A stretch of 64,000 nucleotides of DNA from Bifidobacterium leontopitheci (GTDB taxonomy: Bacteria; Actinomycetota; Actinomycetes; Actinomycetales; Bifidobacteriaceae), in NCBI RefSeq assembly GCF_009193355.1, contig NZ_WBVT01000001.1, positions 1 through 64,000 of the forward strand, read 5' to 3'. A program made the position numbers and the translations under genes. Below, piece by piece: positions 17,342 to 25,482 of this stretch (position 1 is the first letter of the stretch; the number at the start of each line of letters is the position of its first letter). The notes under the pieces are model-generated. The model searched no databases. It saw nothing but the letters and a program-made list of their open reading frames with translations, and was not told the DNA's origin.

Positions 17342-20300
17342 ATGTATCTCAAGGAACTCACCCTTCGCGGCTTCAAATCGTTCGCATCCGCCACGACCCT
17401 GCGCTTCGAGCCGGGCATCACCGCCGTCGTCGGTCCGAACGGGTCCGGCAAGTCGAACATCGTCGACGCGCTCACCTGGGTGATGGGCGAGCAGGGTGCG
17501 AAGAACCTGCGCGGCACGTCCATGGAGGACGTGATCTTCGCCGGCACGTCGTCACGGCCGCCGCTCGGCCGCGCACAAGTGAGCCTGACCATCGACAACA
17601 CCGACCACGCGCTCGACATCGACTACACGGAAGTCACCATCTCGCGCACGATCTTCCGCAACGGCGGCTCCGAATACGCGATCAACGGCTCGCCATGCCG
17701 TCTGCTCGACATCCAGGAGCTGCTCAGCGACACAGGCCTCGGCCAGCAGATGCACGTGATCGTCGGCCAAGGACGGCTCGACTCGATCCTGCGCGCCGAC
17801 CCCAGCGGCCACCGCGCTTTCATCGAAGAGGCCGCCGGCATCCTCAAACACCGCAAACGCAAGGAACGCGCACTGCGCAAGCTTGCCAACACGCAGGCCA
17901 ACCTCGACCGTCTCGACGACCTGCTCAAGGAGATACGCCGACAGATGGGGCCGCTCGGCCGGCAGGCGCGCATCTCACGGCGTGCAGACGGCATCCGCGT
18001 CACCCTGCGCGACGCGCAAAGCCGCCTGTACGCCGACGACGCCGTCGCCGCGACCCGCAAACGTGACGAGGCGCGGCGCGAACTCGCCGCCGTACGAGGG
18101 GAACTGCAGACGGCACAAGGCGAACTGGCGAAGGTCAAGGTGCGCATCGAACAGATCGAGGCGCTCACCGCGCAATCCAGCCCGGCGCTCGCGCGCGTCA
18201 ACCAGACCTGGCATGAGATGACGCAGCTCAAGGAACGGTTCACCGCGCTCGCCTCGCTGGCCGACGAGCGCAGCCGGTCGCTGCTCGGCCAGATCGTCAC
18301 CTCGCTTGGCGAGGATCCGGACATGCTCAACCGGCGCGCCGACGAACTCGAACGGCAGGCCGCGGAACAGTCCCGGCAGGTGGACGACACGCGCATCGCA
18401 CTCGACCAGGCGATCCAGTCGCGCGCCGATGACGAGAAACGGCTCGCCGCACTGCGCCAGACCATCACCGAACTGCGCAAGGCCACGCAGCGCCGGCAGT
18501 CGCAGGTCGCCGAACTCAAGACGCTCATCGCCCGCGAGGAAGCCGCCGTGCAGCTGGGCGACACACGAGCCAAGGACCTTGCCACGCAGCATGACGACCT
18601 GACCGGGCAGTTCGACCAGGCGCGCACGCAACGCGACACGCTCGCCGCCAAACAGGACGCCGCCACCGACGACGGCACGGCGGCGCTGGACGAAGCGAAA
18701 GAGATGCTCGCCGCACGCCAGGAGACCCTCGACGACGCCGCGGCCCGCAAGCGCGACCTCGACAACCGGATCATCGCCCTGCAGGCCAAGGCGGACGCCC
18801 TGCACGACACCTTGGAGGCGCGCAACGCCTCCGGCGCGCTGGAACACGACGACGAGGTGGCCATGCTGGGCCGTCTCGCCGACTTCATCCACGTCGAAGA
18901 CGGGTGGGAGAACGCCGTCGCCAGAGCGTTGGGCGAGTTCGCCGCCGCGATGATCGTGCCCGGCGAGACCAACCTGCTGCACGCGTTGACGCGCGCCCAC
19001 GAGGAACACCTCGGCAAGGCGGTCATGTTGATGCCGGACGACGGGGAAACGGCGGAGACCGGCGGCGCTGGCGCGGACGATGACAGCGACGCCGAGACCG
19101 CCGCGCCGCAGAACGGGTTGCAATCGCGTTCGGTCGCGTCGCTGGTGACCGTCAGCCCGGCCGCCCGCGACAGTGAACAGGCGCAGCGCGTCGTTACGGC
19201 CGCACGCTCGCTGCTCGGCGACGTGGCCGCCGTCGACACCGTCGAGGAGGCGCTCGCCGCCGTGCATGACATGTCGCGCGACGGTGCGCATGACGTTGCG
19301 TCCGGCGTTGCGGCTGCGCGCGGCGCCCGACCGCGCTGGCGGTGCGCCGTCACGAAACACGGTGATGTCATCAACCGTGCAGGCGCGGCAGGCGGCGCGG
19401 CAGGAGCGCAAAGCGACCTTGCGTTGGCTGCGAGACGGGACAAGGCGCTCGCGCAGATCGGTGAGCTCAACGGCAGACTGGAGGCGCTCGCCGCCGACGT
19501 CACGGCCGCGACGCAGCAGCGTGACGAGGCTCGCGTCGCCGTCGACCGCGCGGCGCAACGGCGCATGCAGGCGCGGCTTGACGCACAGCAGACGGCGAAA
19601 TCGCTGGCGGCGGCCGAAACCCGGCTGTCGGGCATCGAACGCCGGATCGCCGACGTCAACGACCGTATTACACGCACGCAGGAGGAACGGCGGCACCACC
19701 AGCTCAAGCTCGACGACCTCACTCAGGCGTTGGCCGCCGCCCAGGCCAGCGAGGACGGCCAGACCGACATCAACGACCTCGTCGAACGCGAGCGGACGCT
19801 CGAAACCTCGCTCACGGTGACGCGCGAACAGGAGACCACGGCCAACATCGCATGGAACGACGCCAAACGCAAGGCCGAATCGTTCACCCGACAGGCCGGG
19901 CTGCTGCGAGACAACGCGAAGGAAGCGCAGCGCCGGCGCGAACGCATCGAAACCATGAACGCCCAGCGCCGCGAACAGGCCGCGCACGCCAGGCGCATCG
20001 CCGCCGACGCCGCGCAGGCGGCTGCGCTCATGGACGCCGACATCAGCCGCGTGGTCGAACGGCGGGAGCGGTTGCAGCGGCAGACCAGCGACCATGACGA
20101 CGAACTCAGGACGCTGCGCGCCGAACGCGGACGGCTCGAACCGCAGGTGACGGACCTGCAGCAGCGCGAGCATGTGCTCGATGTGAACCGCGAACGGCTC
20201 GCCGGCGAATTCGGCCAGCTCACCCAGAAGGTCGACGATGAACTGGGCCTGCGCATCGACGAGCTGATCCGCGACTTCGCGCCCGACCTGCCCGTTCCGG

Positions 20301-21076
20301 TGCTTGACGAGGAGGGGCGGCCGGTGCCGCTTGACGATGGCGATGCAGGGGCGGCCGCGACTGGCGACGATGCCGGCGCTTCGGCTCCGGCTCGCGTGCG
20401 GACCGTGCCCTATGACCGTGCCGAACAGCGCAAACGGCTGGACAAGGCACGGCGCGACCTCGCGGCGCTCGGCAAGGTCAATCCGCTGGCGGGCGAGGAG
20501 TATGCGGCGCTCGAGGCGCGCAACAGCTATCTGAACGACCAGCGCAACGACGTGGCGAAATCGCGCGACGACCTGCTCACGCTCATCAAGGACCTCGACG
20601 CGACGATGGTCAGCGTGTTCAAGGCCGCGTTCGACGACACTGCCGCAGCGTTCCAGCGCGTGTTCGCCACACTGTTCCCCGGCGGCACCGGACGGCTGCG
20701 GCTGGAGGACCCGGACGACCTGCTCGCCACCGGCGTCATCGTCGAGGCGAGTCCGGCCGGCAAGAAGGTGCGCCAGCTGAGCCTGCTGTCGGGTGGCGAG
20801 CGGTCCCTGACCGCGCTCGCGCTGCTGTTCGCGATCTTCACCGCGCGGCCCAGCCCGTTCTACGTGATGGACGAAGTGGAGGCCGCGCTCGACGACATCA
20901 ACCTCACCCGGCTGCTCAACGCGCTCGAGGAGTTGCGCCGCCACGCCCAGCTCATCATCATCACGCATCAGCAGCGGACGATGTCCATCGCCGACGCGCT
21001 GTACGGCGTCACCATGCGCGCGGATGGGGTGACGGCCGTCATCTCGCAGAAGCTCGCCGACACACCGGAACGGTGA
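17342..21076 (+). CDS. smc: Chromosome segregation protein SMC
   Basis: A 1244-residue protein of full family length. Walker A GPNGSGKS is at 31-38, and the C-terminal ABC signature LSGGERSL at 1149-1156 with Walker B VMDEVEAALDD at about 1175-1185. Between lie two long coiled coils and a hinge (about 500-600). An Ala/Arg-rich patch just after the hinge (ASGVAAARGARPRWR) and a Gly/Ala-rich insert near the end of the second arm are lineage-specific. It forms the condensin core with the ScpA and ScpB encoded at 40-41.7 kb. The start MYLKELTLRGFKSF is canonical; the ribosome site is GAGGGAGGCG. Confidence 0.96.
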   Translation: MYLKELTLRGFKSFASATTLRFEPGITAVVGPNGSGKSNIVDALTWVMGEQGAKNLRGTSMEDVIFAGTSSRPPLGRAQVSLTIDNTDHALDIDYTEVTISRTIFRNGGSEYAINGSPCRLLDIQELLSDTGLGQQMHVIVGQGRLDSILRADPSGHRAFIEEAAGILKHRKRKERALRKLANTQANLDRLDDLLKEIRRQMGPLGRQARISRRADGIRVTLRDAQSRLYADDAVAATRKRDEARRELAAVRGELQTAQGELAKVKVRIEQIEALTAQSSPALARVNQTWHEMTQLKERFTALASLADERSRSLLGQIVTSLGEDPDMLNRRADELERQAAEQSRQVDDTRIALDQAIQSRADDEKRLAALRQTITELRKATQRRQSQVAELKTLIAREEAAVQLGDTRAKDLATQHDDLTGQFDQARTQRDTLAAKQDAATDDGTAALDEAKEMLAARQETLDDAAARKRDLDNRIIALQAKADALHDTLEARNASGALEHDDEVAMLGRLADFIHVEDGWENAVARALGEFAAAMIVPGETNLLHALTRAHEEHLGKAVMLMPDDGETAETGGAGADDDSDAETAAPQNGLQSRSVASLVTVSPAARDSEQAQRVVTAARSLLGDVAAVDTVEEALAAVHDMSRDGAHDVASGVAAARGARPRWRCAVTKHGDVINRAGAAGGAAGAQSDLALAARRDKALAQIGELNGRLEALAADVTAATQQRDEARVAVDRAAQRRMQARLDAQQTAKSLAAAETRLSGIERRIADVNDRITRTQEERRHHQLKLDDLTQALAAAQASEDGQTDINDLVERERTLETSLTVTREQETTANIAWNDAKRKAESFTRQAGLLRDNAKEAQRRRERIETMNAQRREQAAHARRIAADAAQAAALMDADISRVVERRERLQRQTSDHDDELRTLRAERGRLEPQVTDLQQREHVLDVNRERLAGEFGQLTQKVDDELGLRIDELIRDFAPDLPVPVLDEEGRPVPLDDGDAGAAATGDDAGASAPARVRTVPYDRAEQRKRLDKARRDLAALGKVNPLAGEEYAALEARNSYLNDQRNDVAKSRDDLLTLIKDLDATMVSVFKAAFDDTAAAFQRVFATLFPGGTGRLRLEDPDDLLATGVIVEASPAGKKVRQLSLLSGGERSLTALALLFAIFTARPSPFYVMDEVEAALDDINLTRLLNALEELRRHAQLIIITHQQRTMSIADALYGVTMRADGVTAVISQKLADTPER

Positions 21077-21109
21077 GCCGGCATTGTGGCGGTTGCGTAC
21101 TGCAGCGTC

Positions 21110-21160
21110 GGCTCTCGCCACCCCCTCGGTGGAGGGAGCCGACTGAGGGAGCGTCGCCCG
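21110..21160. repeat. GC-rich dispersed intergenic repeat, copy after smc
   Basis: CCCCCTCGGTGGAGGGAG then CCGACTGAGGGAGCG. A shorter variant of the family, lacking the GTCAGC stem. Confidence 0.6.
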
Positions 21161-21167
21161 CAGTCAT

Positions 21168-21210
21168 AGCGAACCGTGCTGATACATGCGCCACGGGTAC
21201 GGTCGGTCGA
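21168..21210. repeat. Isolated half-site pair related to the 52-bp array
   Basis: CGGGTACGGTCGGTCGA at 21194-21210 matches the half-site consensus of the array at 24073-24320 in all but the third base. A partial inverted half-site (AGCGAACCGTGCT) lies about 26 bp to its left, the same alternating spacing as in the array. Confidence 0.55.
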
Positions 21211-21229
21211 TGGGACGTCGGCCCGCACC

Positions 21230-21285
21230 TTGGCCCCCTCGGTGGAGGGGGCTGTCGGCGAAGCCGACTGGGGGAGCGCCGCCCG
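21230..21285. repeat. GC-rich dispersed intergenic repeat, second copy after smc
   Basis: TTGGCCCCCTCGGTGGAGGG followed by GGCTGTCGGCGAAGCCGACT and GGGGGAGCGCC. It is nearly identical to the copy between nrtR and nadA at 42674. Confidence 0.75.
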
Positions 21286-21331
21286 CCGGATATTGGAATG
21301 ACGCTGATGTGGACGTGCCCCACGTCTCGCG

Positions 21332-22582
21332 CTAGAAGCCGGTGTTGGTCGGCTTCGGGTAATACTCGCCGAACTTGCGGTACTGGTTGAGCTCCGACTC
21401 GGTCAGATGCAGCCAGCGTTTGAAGCCGCCGTCCTTCGGATTGCGCTGCGGACTGATGCGCCCCGCCTTCTGCAGGCGCTTCACCTGCGCCAGCAGCTTC
21501 GCGTCGGTCACATAGCGGCGCAGCAGGCGGTCGGGGATGATCGAGTACAGCACCTCGCCGCCTGCCACGCGCGGGGCCATCGGATGCCCGTCGATCACGT
21601 CGGAGACGAGCACCTCCATCGGGTTGACGCCGGCGCCCGCCACGTAGAAGCTGTTGCGGCCGATGCGCGGGTTCACCTCAAGGAAGTAGAAGCGTCCGGT
21701 CTTCGGGTCGCGCTTGACGTCGAAGTTCGCGAAACCGCGGTACGGCATCGACTCGAGGAACCGCTTCGCCGGGGCGAGGATCTCATCGATCGGCTCGGTG
21801 ACCATCGCGCACGGATTGCCGAGCGTCGCCGGATGATGCTCCTCGAGCAGCACGTGCGCCGAGCACAGCAGCGACACGGTGCCGGTCGTGTCCACGTAGG
21901 CGGTCACCGAATACATGCCGGTGTCGTCGCCCTCCACCAGCTCCTGCGCCACGAACGTGCCGCGGAAGCCGGCCTTCGCCAGCGTCGCCCACAGTTGCTG
22001 CAGCTGTTCGTCCGTGTCGATGCGGTACACCTTCTGCCGCCCCTCGAACATGAGGTTCTCATACTGCGAGCTGTCGGCCGGCTTGGCCACCACGGGGAAC
22101 GTGAGGTTCGCCGGGGTCGGCTGCGGGGTCCAGCCGGGGGTGCCCGCCTGCGAGAAGTCCTCGTAGAATGATGTCGGCACGGGCATGCCCTGCGCGGTGG
22201 CGAGCCGCTCGAACTCCTGCTTGTCGCTCACCTGCTCGATGACCTCGAGCGGCGGGATCGGCACGACATAGTAGCGTTCCAGCTCCGCCCGGTGAGACGC
22301 CAGCACATGGATGCGCCAGTCCGTGTTGGCGAGCAGCAGCAGCTTGCGCTGCGGGTTCTCGGACTTCAGCTTCTCGCCGAGCCTCAGCAGTTCGGCGACC
22401 AGTGGATCCTCCTCGTTGGCCTGCGCGAAGGGATGCCGGGTGAGGATGCGCGAGTCGCGGATGGCGTTCGGGTTGTAGGCGGTCACCATGATCGGCTTCA
22501 CGTCGTAGGCGTCGTTGAGCTCCCTCGCCAGCGCGTACGCGCCAAGGTCGCCGCCGAGGATCACCGGTTGGAAAACAGTCAT
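21332..22582 (-). CDS. ATP-grasp carboxylate-amine ligase
   Basis: The 416-residue product starts MTVFQPVILGGDLGAYALAR and has the ATP-grasp core: PVVAKPADSSQYE (ATP-binding Lys), FVAQELVEGDDTGMY and the metal-binding FLEVNPRIGRNS. It would activate a carboxylate with ATP and join it to an amine. The closest functional class I can suggest is the amino acid ligases that attach a side-chain residue to peptidoglycan precursors (D-Asp ligase type), because a FemABX-type transferase and a MurE-type ligase follow nearby; this is inference. GGAGCGAG precedes the start. It is divergent from the DegT-type gene, sharing about 175 bp. Confidence 0.75.
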   Translation of the reverse strand: MTVFQPVILGGDLGAYALARELNDAYDVKPIMVTAYNPNAIRDSRILTRHPFAQANEEDPLVAELLRLGEKLKSENPQRKLLLLANTDWRIHVLASHRAELERYYVVPIPPLEVIEQVSDKQEFERLATAQGMPVPTSFYEDFSQAGTPGWTPQPTPANLTFPVVAKPADSSQYENLMFEGRQKVYRIDTDEQLQQLWATLAKAGFRGTFVAQELVEGDDTGMYSVTAYVDTTGTVSLLCSAHVLLEEHHPATLGNPCAMVTEPIDEILAPAKRFLESMPYRGFANFDVKRDPKTGRFYFLEVNPRIGRNSFYVAGAGVNPMEVLVSDVIDGHPMAPRVAGGEVLYSIIPDRLLRRYVTDAKLLAQVKRLQKAGRISPQRNPKDGGFKRWLHLTESELNQYRKFGEYYPKPTNTGF

Positions 22583-22758
22583 CGTGTCTCGCTCCTGCAC
22601 TTCGTGTGTTCTGTTGCAATCGTCTGCCATTGTACCGGCATGGGGGATTGTTGCGGCGCGGCGTGCGGGGGTTGCGTGGCCGCGCGCGAGGGACGCGGTA
22701 GAGTGGTGGGGACGGCCAGTGGCGTGCGATGGGCGCACGTCGTGACGAAAGAGGATGT

Positions 22759-24000
22759 ATGAGCGATCAGACAGTGGACAGCCGGGCTGCGGACGGTCAG
22801 GCTGCACAGCCCAGCGGATTCGGTGAGTTGCGCGGCGTGTTGGCGGAGCGCACCGGCACCCGCCCCCAGGACTGGTATCCGGTGTTCAAGGCCCGGTACG
22901 GCATGCAGGTGGCGTTCGACGCGCTGCGTGAGTCCCGCGGCGCCGGCTCCGTGCTCACCCAGCTGTTCACCTGCTGCACGGCGGTCGACCCGATCGTCGT
23001 CGCACGGCTCACCCCCCGGTACGTCGATGTGGACGCCGACACGATGAGCCTGGATGCGGACAAGGCCGGAGCCATGCGTCTGGAGCCGGACGAGCAGGTG
23101 CATGCGGTGATGCTGCAGCACACGTTCGGCGTCATCGACGAGGCGTCGGCGGGACGGACCGCCGAACTCGCCCGAGACATGGGCGCGCTGCTCGTCGAGG
23201 ATTGCGCGCACTGCGTCGCCCGGATGGCCTGCGACGGGCAGGGCGAGCCGCTCGCGGACGTCTCCGTGCACTCGTTCGGCGTGGAGAAGATGCTGCCCAC
23301 GCGGTTCGGCGGCGCGATCTGGGTCAATCCGCGGCTGCACGGCGACGATCCGGCCCTTGACGCGGCGTTGCGCGGCCGGCTCACCGCCCTGCCGCAGCCG
23401 TCGAAGCATCTCGACACGGTCACGAAGCTGTACATCAACGAGAATCGCGTGCTCTCCCGGCTGGGCGGTCTGGGCGGCAGCCTGCGCGCACGTCTGACTG
23501 GTGCCGGCTGGTACGAGCCGCCGATCGCCGACGTGGAGCGTGCGGGCGGCCTCGCCTACGAGCCGATGACCGTGACCGCGTGGATCGCCGCGCAGGCGAC
23601 CGCCGGACTGCGCGGACTCGACGCCAACGAGAACGCGCGGCGAACGGTGGTGACACTGTACCGTGACGCGTTGCGCGGCTGCAACGGCATCACCATCCCC
23701 GGCGCGGTGCTTGACGGCGACGCGCAGCCGCTGCTGCGGTTCCCCCTGTTCGCCGACGACACGGCCGCCGCGGAGCGTATCATCGCCGCGGCTCGGGCGG
23801 CAGGCGGATACGCCGAACGCTGGTACCGGCCGGAGCTGTTCCCCGGCGTCAGCGACGAGGCCGCCTACGGCCTGGACCGGCTCGACCGTGCCACGGTGAC
23901 GGTCAGCGACCGGCTGTCGTCGACCGCGGTGTGCCTGCCCACCGAACTGTCGGAATCCCGCGTCCACGACGTCATCGCCGCGGTCCTCCAGTCGCTCTGA
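22759..24000 (+). CDS. DegT/DnrJ/EryC1/StrS-type PLP-dependent aminotransferase
   Basis: The 413-residue protein has the fold-type I PLP features of the DegT family: LLVEDCAHC with Asp148 and the Schiff-base Lys177 in HSFGVEKMLPTRFGGAIW. These enzymes usually transaminate sugars or sugar-like ketones. Here the neighbours are amino acid ligases and transferases of probable cell-wall function, so the substrate may be unusual. GAAAGAGG precedes ATG 22759. Downstream lie only non-coding repeats, then a terminator. No partner epimerase or dehydratase genes typical of sugar pathways are adjacent. Confidence 0.75.
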   Translation: MSDQTVDSRAADGQAAQPSGFGELRGVLAERTGTRPQDWYPVFKARYGMQVAFDALRESRGAGSVLTQLFTCCTAVDPIVVARLTPRYVDVDADTMSLDADKAGAMRLEPDEQVHAVMLQHTFGVIDEASAGRTAELARDMGALLVEDCAHCVARMACDGQGEPLADVSVHSFGVEKMLPTRFGGAIWVNPRLHGDDPALDAALRGRLTALPQPSKHLDTVTKLYINENRVLSRLGGLGGSLRARLTGAGWYEPPIADVERAGGLAYEPMTVTAWIAAQATAGLRGLDANENARRTVVTLYRDALRGCNGITIPGAVLDGDAQPLLRFPLFADDTAAAERIIAAARAAGGYAERWYRPELFPGVSDEAAYGLDRLDRATVTVSDRLSSTAVCLPTELSESRVHDVIAAVLQSL

Positions 24001-24072
24001 GCTTGGCCGCAAGACAGGTCTCGCTTCCCCTTGCCTTTCAGCGGAGGGCCGGGCGTTACCATGCGTCTGCTC
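24001..24072. other. Spacer before the 52-bp array
   Basis: Nothing recognisable apart from a short GGAGGGCCGGGCG stretch; no gene start with a family match. Confidence 0.5.
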
Positions 24073-24320
24073 CGAGTACGGTCGGTTGATTCTTCTCAAC
24101 GAACCGTACCCGAAACGGGCTGTTCGAGTACGGTTCGTCGAGTATTTATGACCGACCGTACTCGGACGTGCACCTACGAGTACGGTCCGTTGGAAACAGC
24201 TGACCGACCGTACTCGGACGTGCACCTATGAGTACGGTCGGTCATGGATTATCGACGGAACGTACTCCGGCGTGTGTCTACGAGTACGGTCGGTCAGCTA
24301 TTCTCAGCGAAAACATACTC
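24073..24320. repeat. Tandem array of five 40-nt inverted repeats with exact 52-bp period
   Basis: Units start at 24073, 24125, 24177, 24229 and 24281, each exactly 52 bp apart. Each is an inverted repeat: left arm CGAGTACGGT(C/T)(G/C)GT then a 6-8 nt centre and the same arm inverted (for example TGACCGACCGTACTCG). Spacers are 12 bp; units 2 and 3 share GACGTGCACCTA. All five left arms contain GAGTACGGT; the right arms of units 4 and 5 have decayed. The period is not a multiple of three and all frames are poor, so it is non-coding. Each right arm can also pair with the next left arm across the spacer. Function unknown: a cooperative DNA-binding array or a multi-hairpin RNA are the main options. 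Confidence 0.9.
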
Positions 24321-24340
24321 GTGCGGTCTGGTACTGAAAA

Positions 24341-24383
24341 CGTGTCGGGGCCCTGCCGAATCAATCGACAGGGCCCCGACACG
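24341..24383. terminator. Bidirectional terminator between the array and the FemABX-type gene
   Basis: CGTGTCGGGGCCCTG at 24341-24355 pairs with 24369-24383 in a 15-bp perfect stem. It separates convergent transcription units. Confidence 0.85.
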
Positions 24384-24430
24384 ATATCGTCCGCTACGAC
24401 GGGCGCAATTCCGAAGAATCCTGGCGGACG

Positions 24431-25429
24431 CTACTTCTTCAGTCCGTCCTTGACCGACTTGGCGAGCTTGAGCGTGCTGTAGAACGCCTTCTTGATCGGC
24501 ACGTCACGGCCGGCTGCCACCGGCGTGACCTCCTCGGTGAACTTGCACTTGAACTCGTTGAGGCCCTTGAGGCTTGGCGCGAAGTCGGAGCCGATGCCCA
24601 TGAGGTCGTATTCGGTGATGCCCTGCGCGCCCAGCATGCAGCACTCGTTGTACAGCAGCTTGTCGGTCACGTGCAGGCGCATCACCTCGTTGCGCATGCC
24701 GGCGTAGTAGCGCACCGCGTGCGTGCCGTTGACCGTCACGATCGACCATGCCACGACACGCCCGTCGATGCGCGCGGCGAACACGCGGCAATGGTCGGCG
24801 CCCAGCGCGGAGATCATGTCCGAGTAGTCGGTGATCGGCGCCGGAGTGAAGCCGTCGCGCTCGCCGGTCTCCACCATCACGTCGTAGTATTCGGCGAAGT
24901 CGGCGATCGCCTTGTCGGTCTCGTCCGCGCATTCGGCCGGGCATTCGCGCAGCGACTTGCGCACGTCGCGGCGTCCGCGACGCTTCATACGGCTCAGAAT
25001 CGCGTCGTCGCCGCCGGTCACGTCGATGACGACCGTCTGGTCGTACGGCACGGTCGACAGGACCGGAACCGTGCCGTCCTCGAACCATGTGTCGATGCGG
25101 ATGAACGCGACATGCTTGTCGGCGCGCTTGACCTCCGCGGCGATCGCCTCGACGGTCTCGCGTTCGAGCGCCTCGTCCGGCTTGGCGATCCAGGTCGGCC
25201 CGTGCAGGGAACGCAGGTAATGGTAACCGTGCGTCTCCATGTCGATGAACGCGATGAACGCCACGGTCTGGCCGTCGCGCAGGATGAGGTACACGCCCCA
25301 CGGCGTGCGGCCGGGGATTTCAGCCTGGTATTTCGCCCAGATTTCGGTCTGCTCGATGGGCAGCGTCACGCCGGCCTCGCTCGCGGCCTGCTCCATGGTG
25401 GTGTAATCGGTCTTCTGCAGCGTGATCAT
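24431..25429 (-). CDS. FemABX-type peptidyl/aminoacyltransferase
   Basis: The 332-residue protein resembles FemABX/GNAT-fold transferases: an N-terminal acyltransferase half with IEQTEIWAKYQAEIPGRTPW, then MKRRGRRDVRKS, which matches the positively charged region of the Fem core, and a second half with VVAWSIVTVNGTHAVRYYAG. FemABX enzymes use aminoacyl-tRNA to build the interpeptide bridge on lipid II. It lies 53 bp downstream of the MurE-type gene on the same strand, so both probably act on peptidoglycan precursors. Bifidobacteria have varied bridges (for example Ser/Ala, Gly or D-Asp types); which residue is added here cannot be told. Confidence 0.82.
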   Translation of the reverse strand: MITLQKTDYTTMEQAASEAGVTLPIEQTEIWAKYQAEIPGRTPWGVYLILRDGQTVAFIAFIDMETHGYHYLRSLHGPTWIAKPDEALERETVEAIAAEVKRADKHVAFIRIDTWFEDGTVPVLSTVPYDQTVVIDVTGGDDAILSRMKRRGRRDVRKSLRECPAECADETDKAIADFAEYYDVMVETGERDGFTPAPITDYSDMISALGADHCRVFAARIDGRVVAWSIVTVNGTHAVRYYAGMRNEVMRLHVTDKLLYNECCMLGAQGITEYDLMGIGSDFAPSLKGLNEFKCKFTEEVTPVAAGRDVPIKKAFYSTLKLAKSVKDGLKK

Positions 25430-25482
25430 CGTTCTTCTGTTTCCTCCATACGAATCATCGTGCTCTGTGGTGGCCCGTCCGT

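Noticed and set aside
17975..21121. 1048-residue open frame antisense to smc
   Set aside because: Same cause: long antisense frames are common in high-GC genes; no domain, start or ribosome site.
24031..24231. 66-residue frame running into the array
   Set aside because: The 52-bp period shifts frame in each unit, so the frame does not use the repeat consistently; no family match.
24073..24320. CRISPR array
   Set aside because: The regular spacing invites it, but the repeats are near-complete inverted repeats, the spacers are 12 bp and nearly identical to each other, and there are no cas genes.
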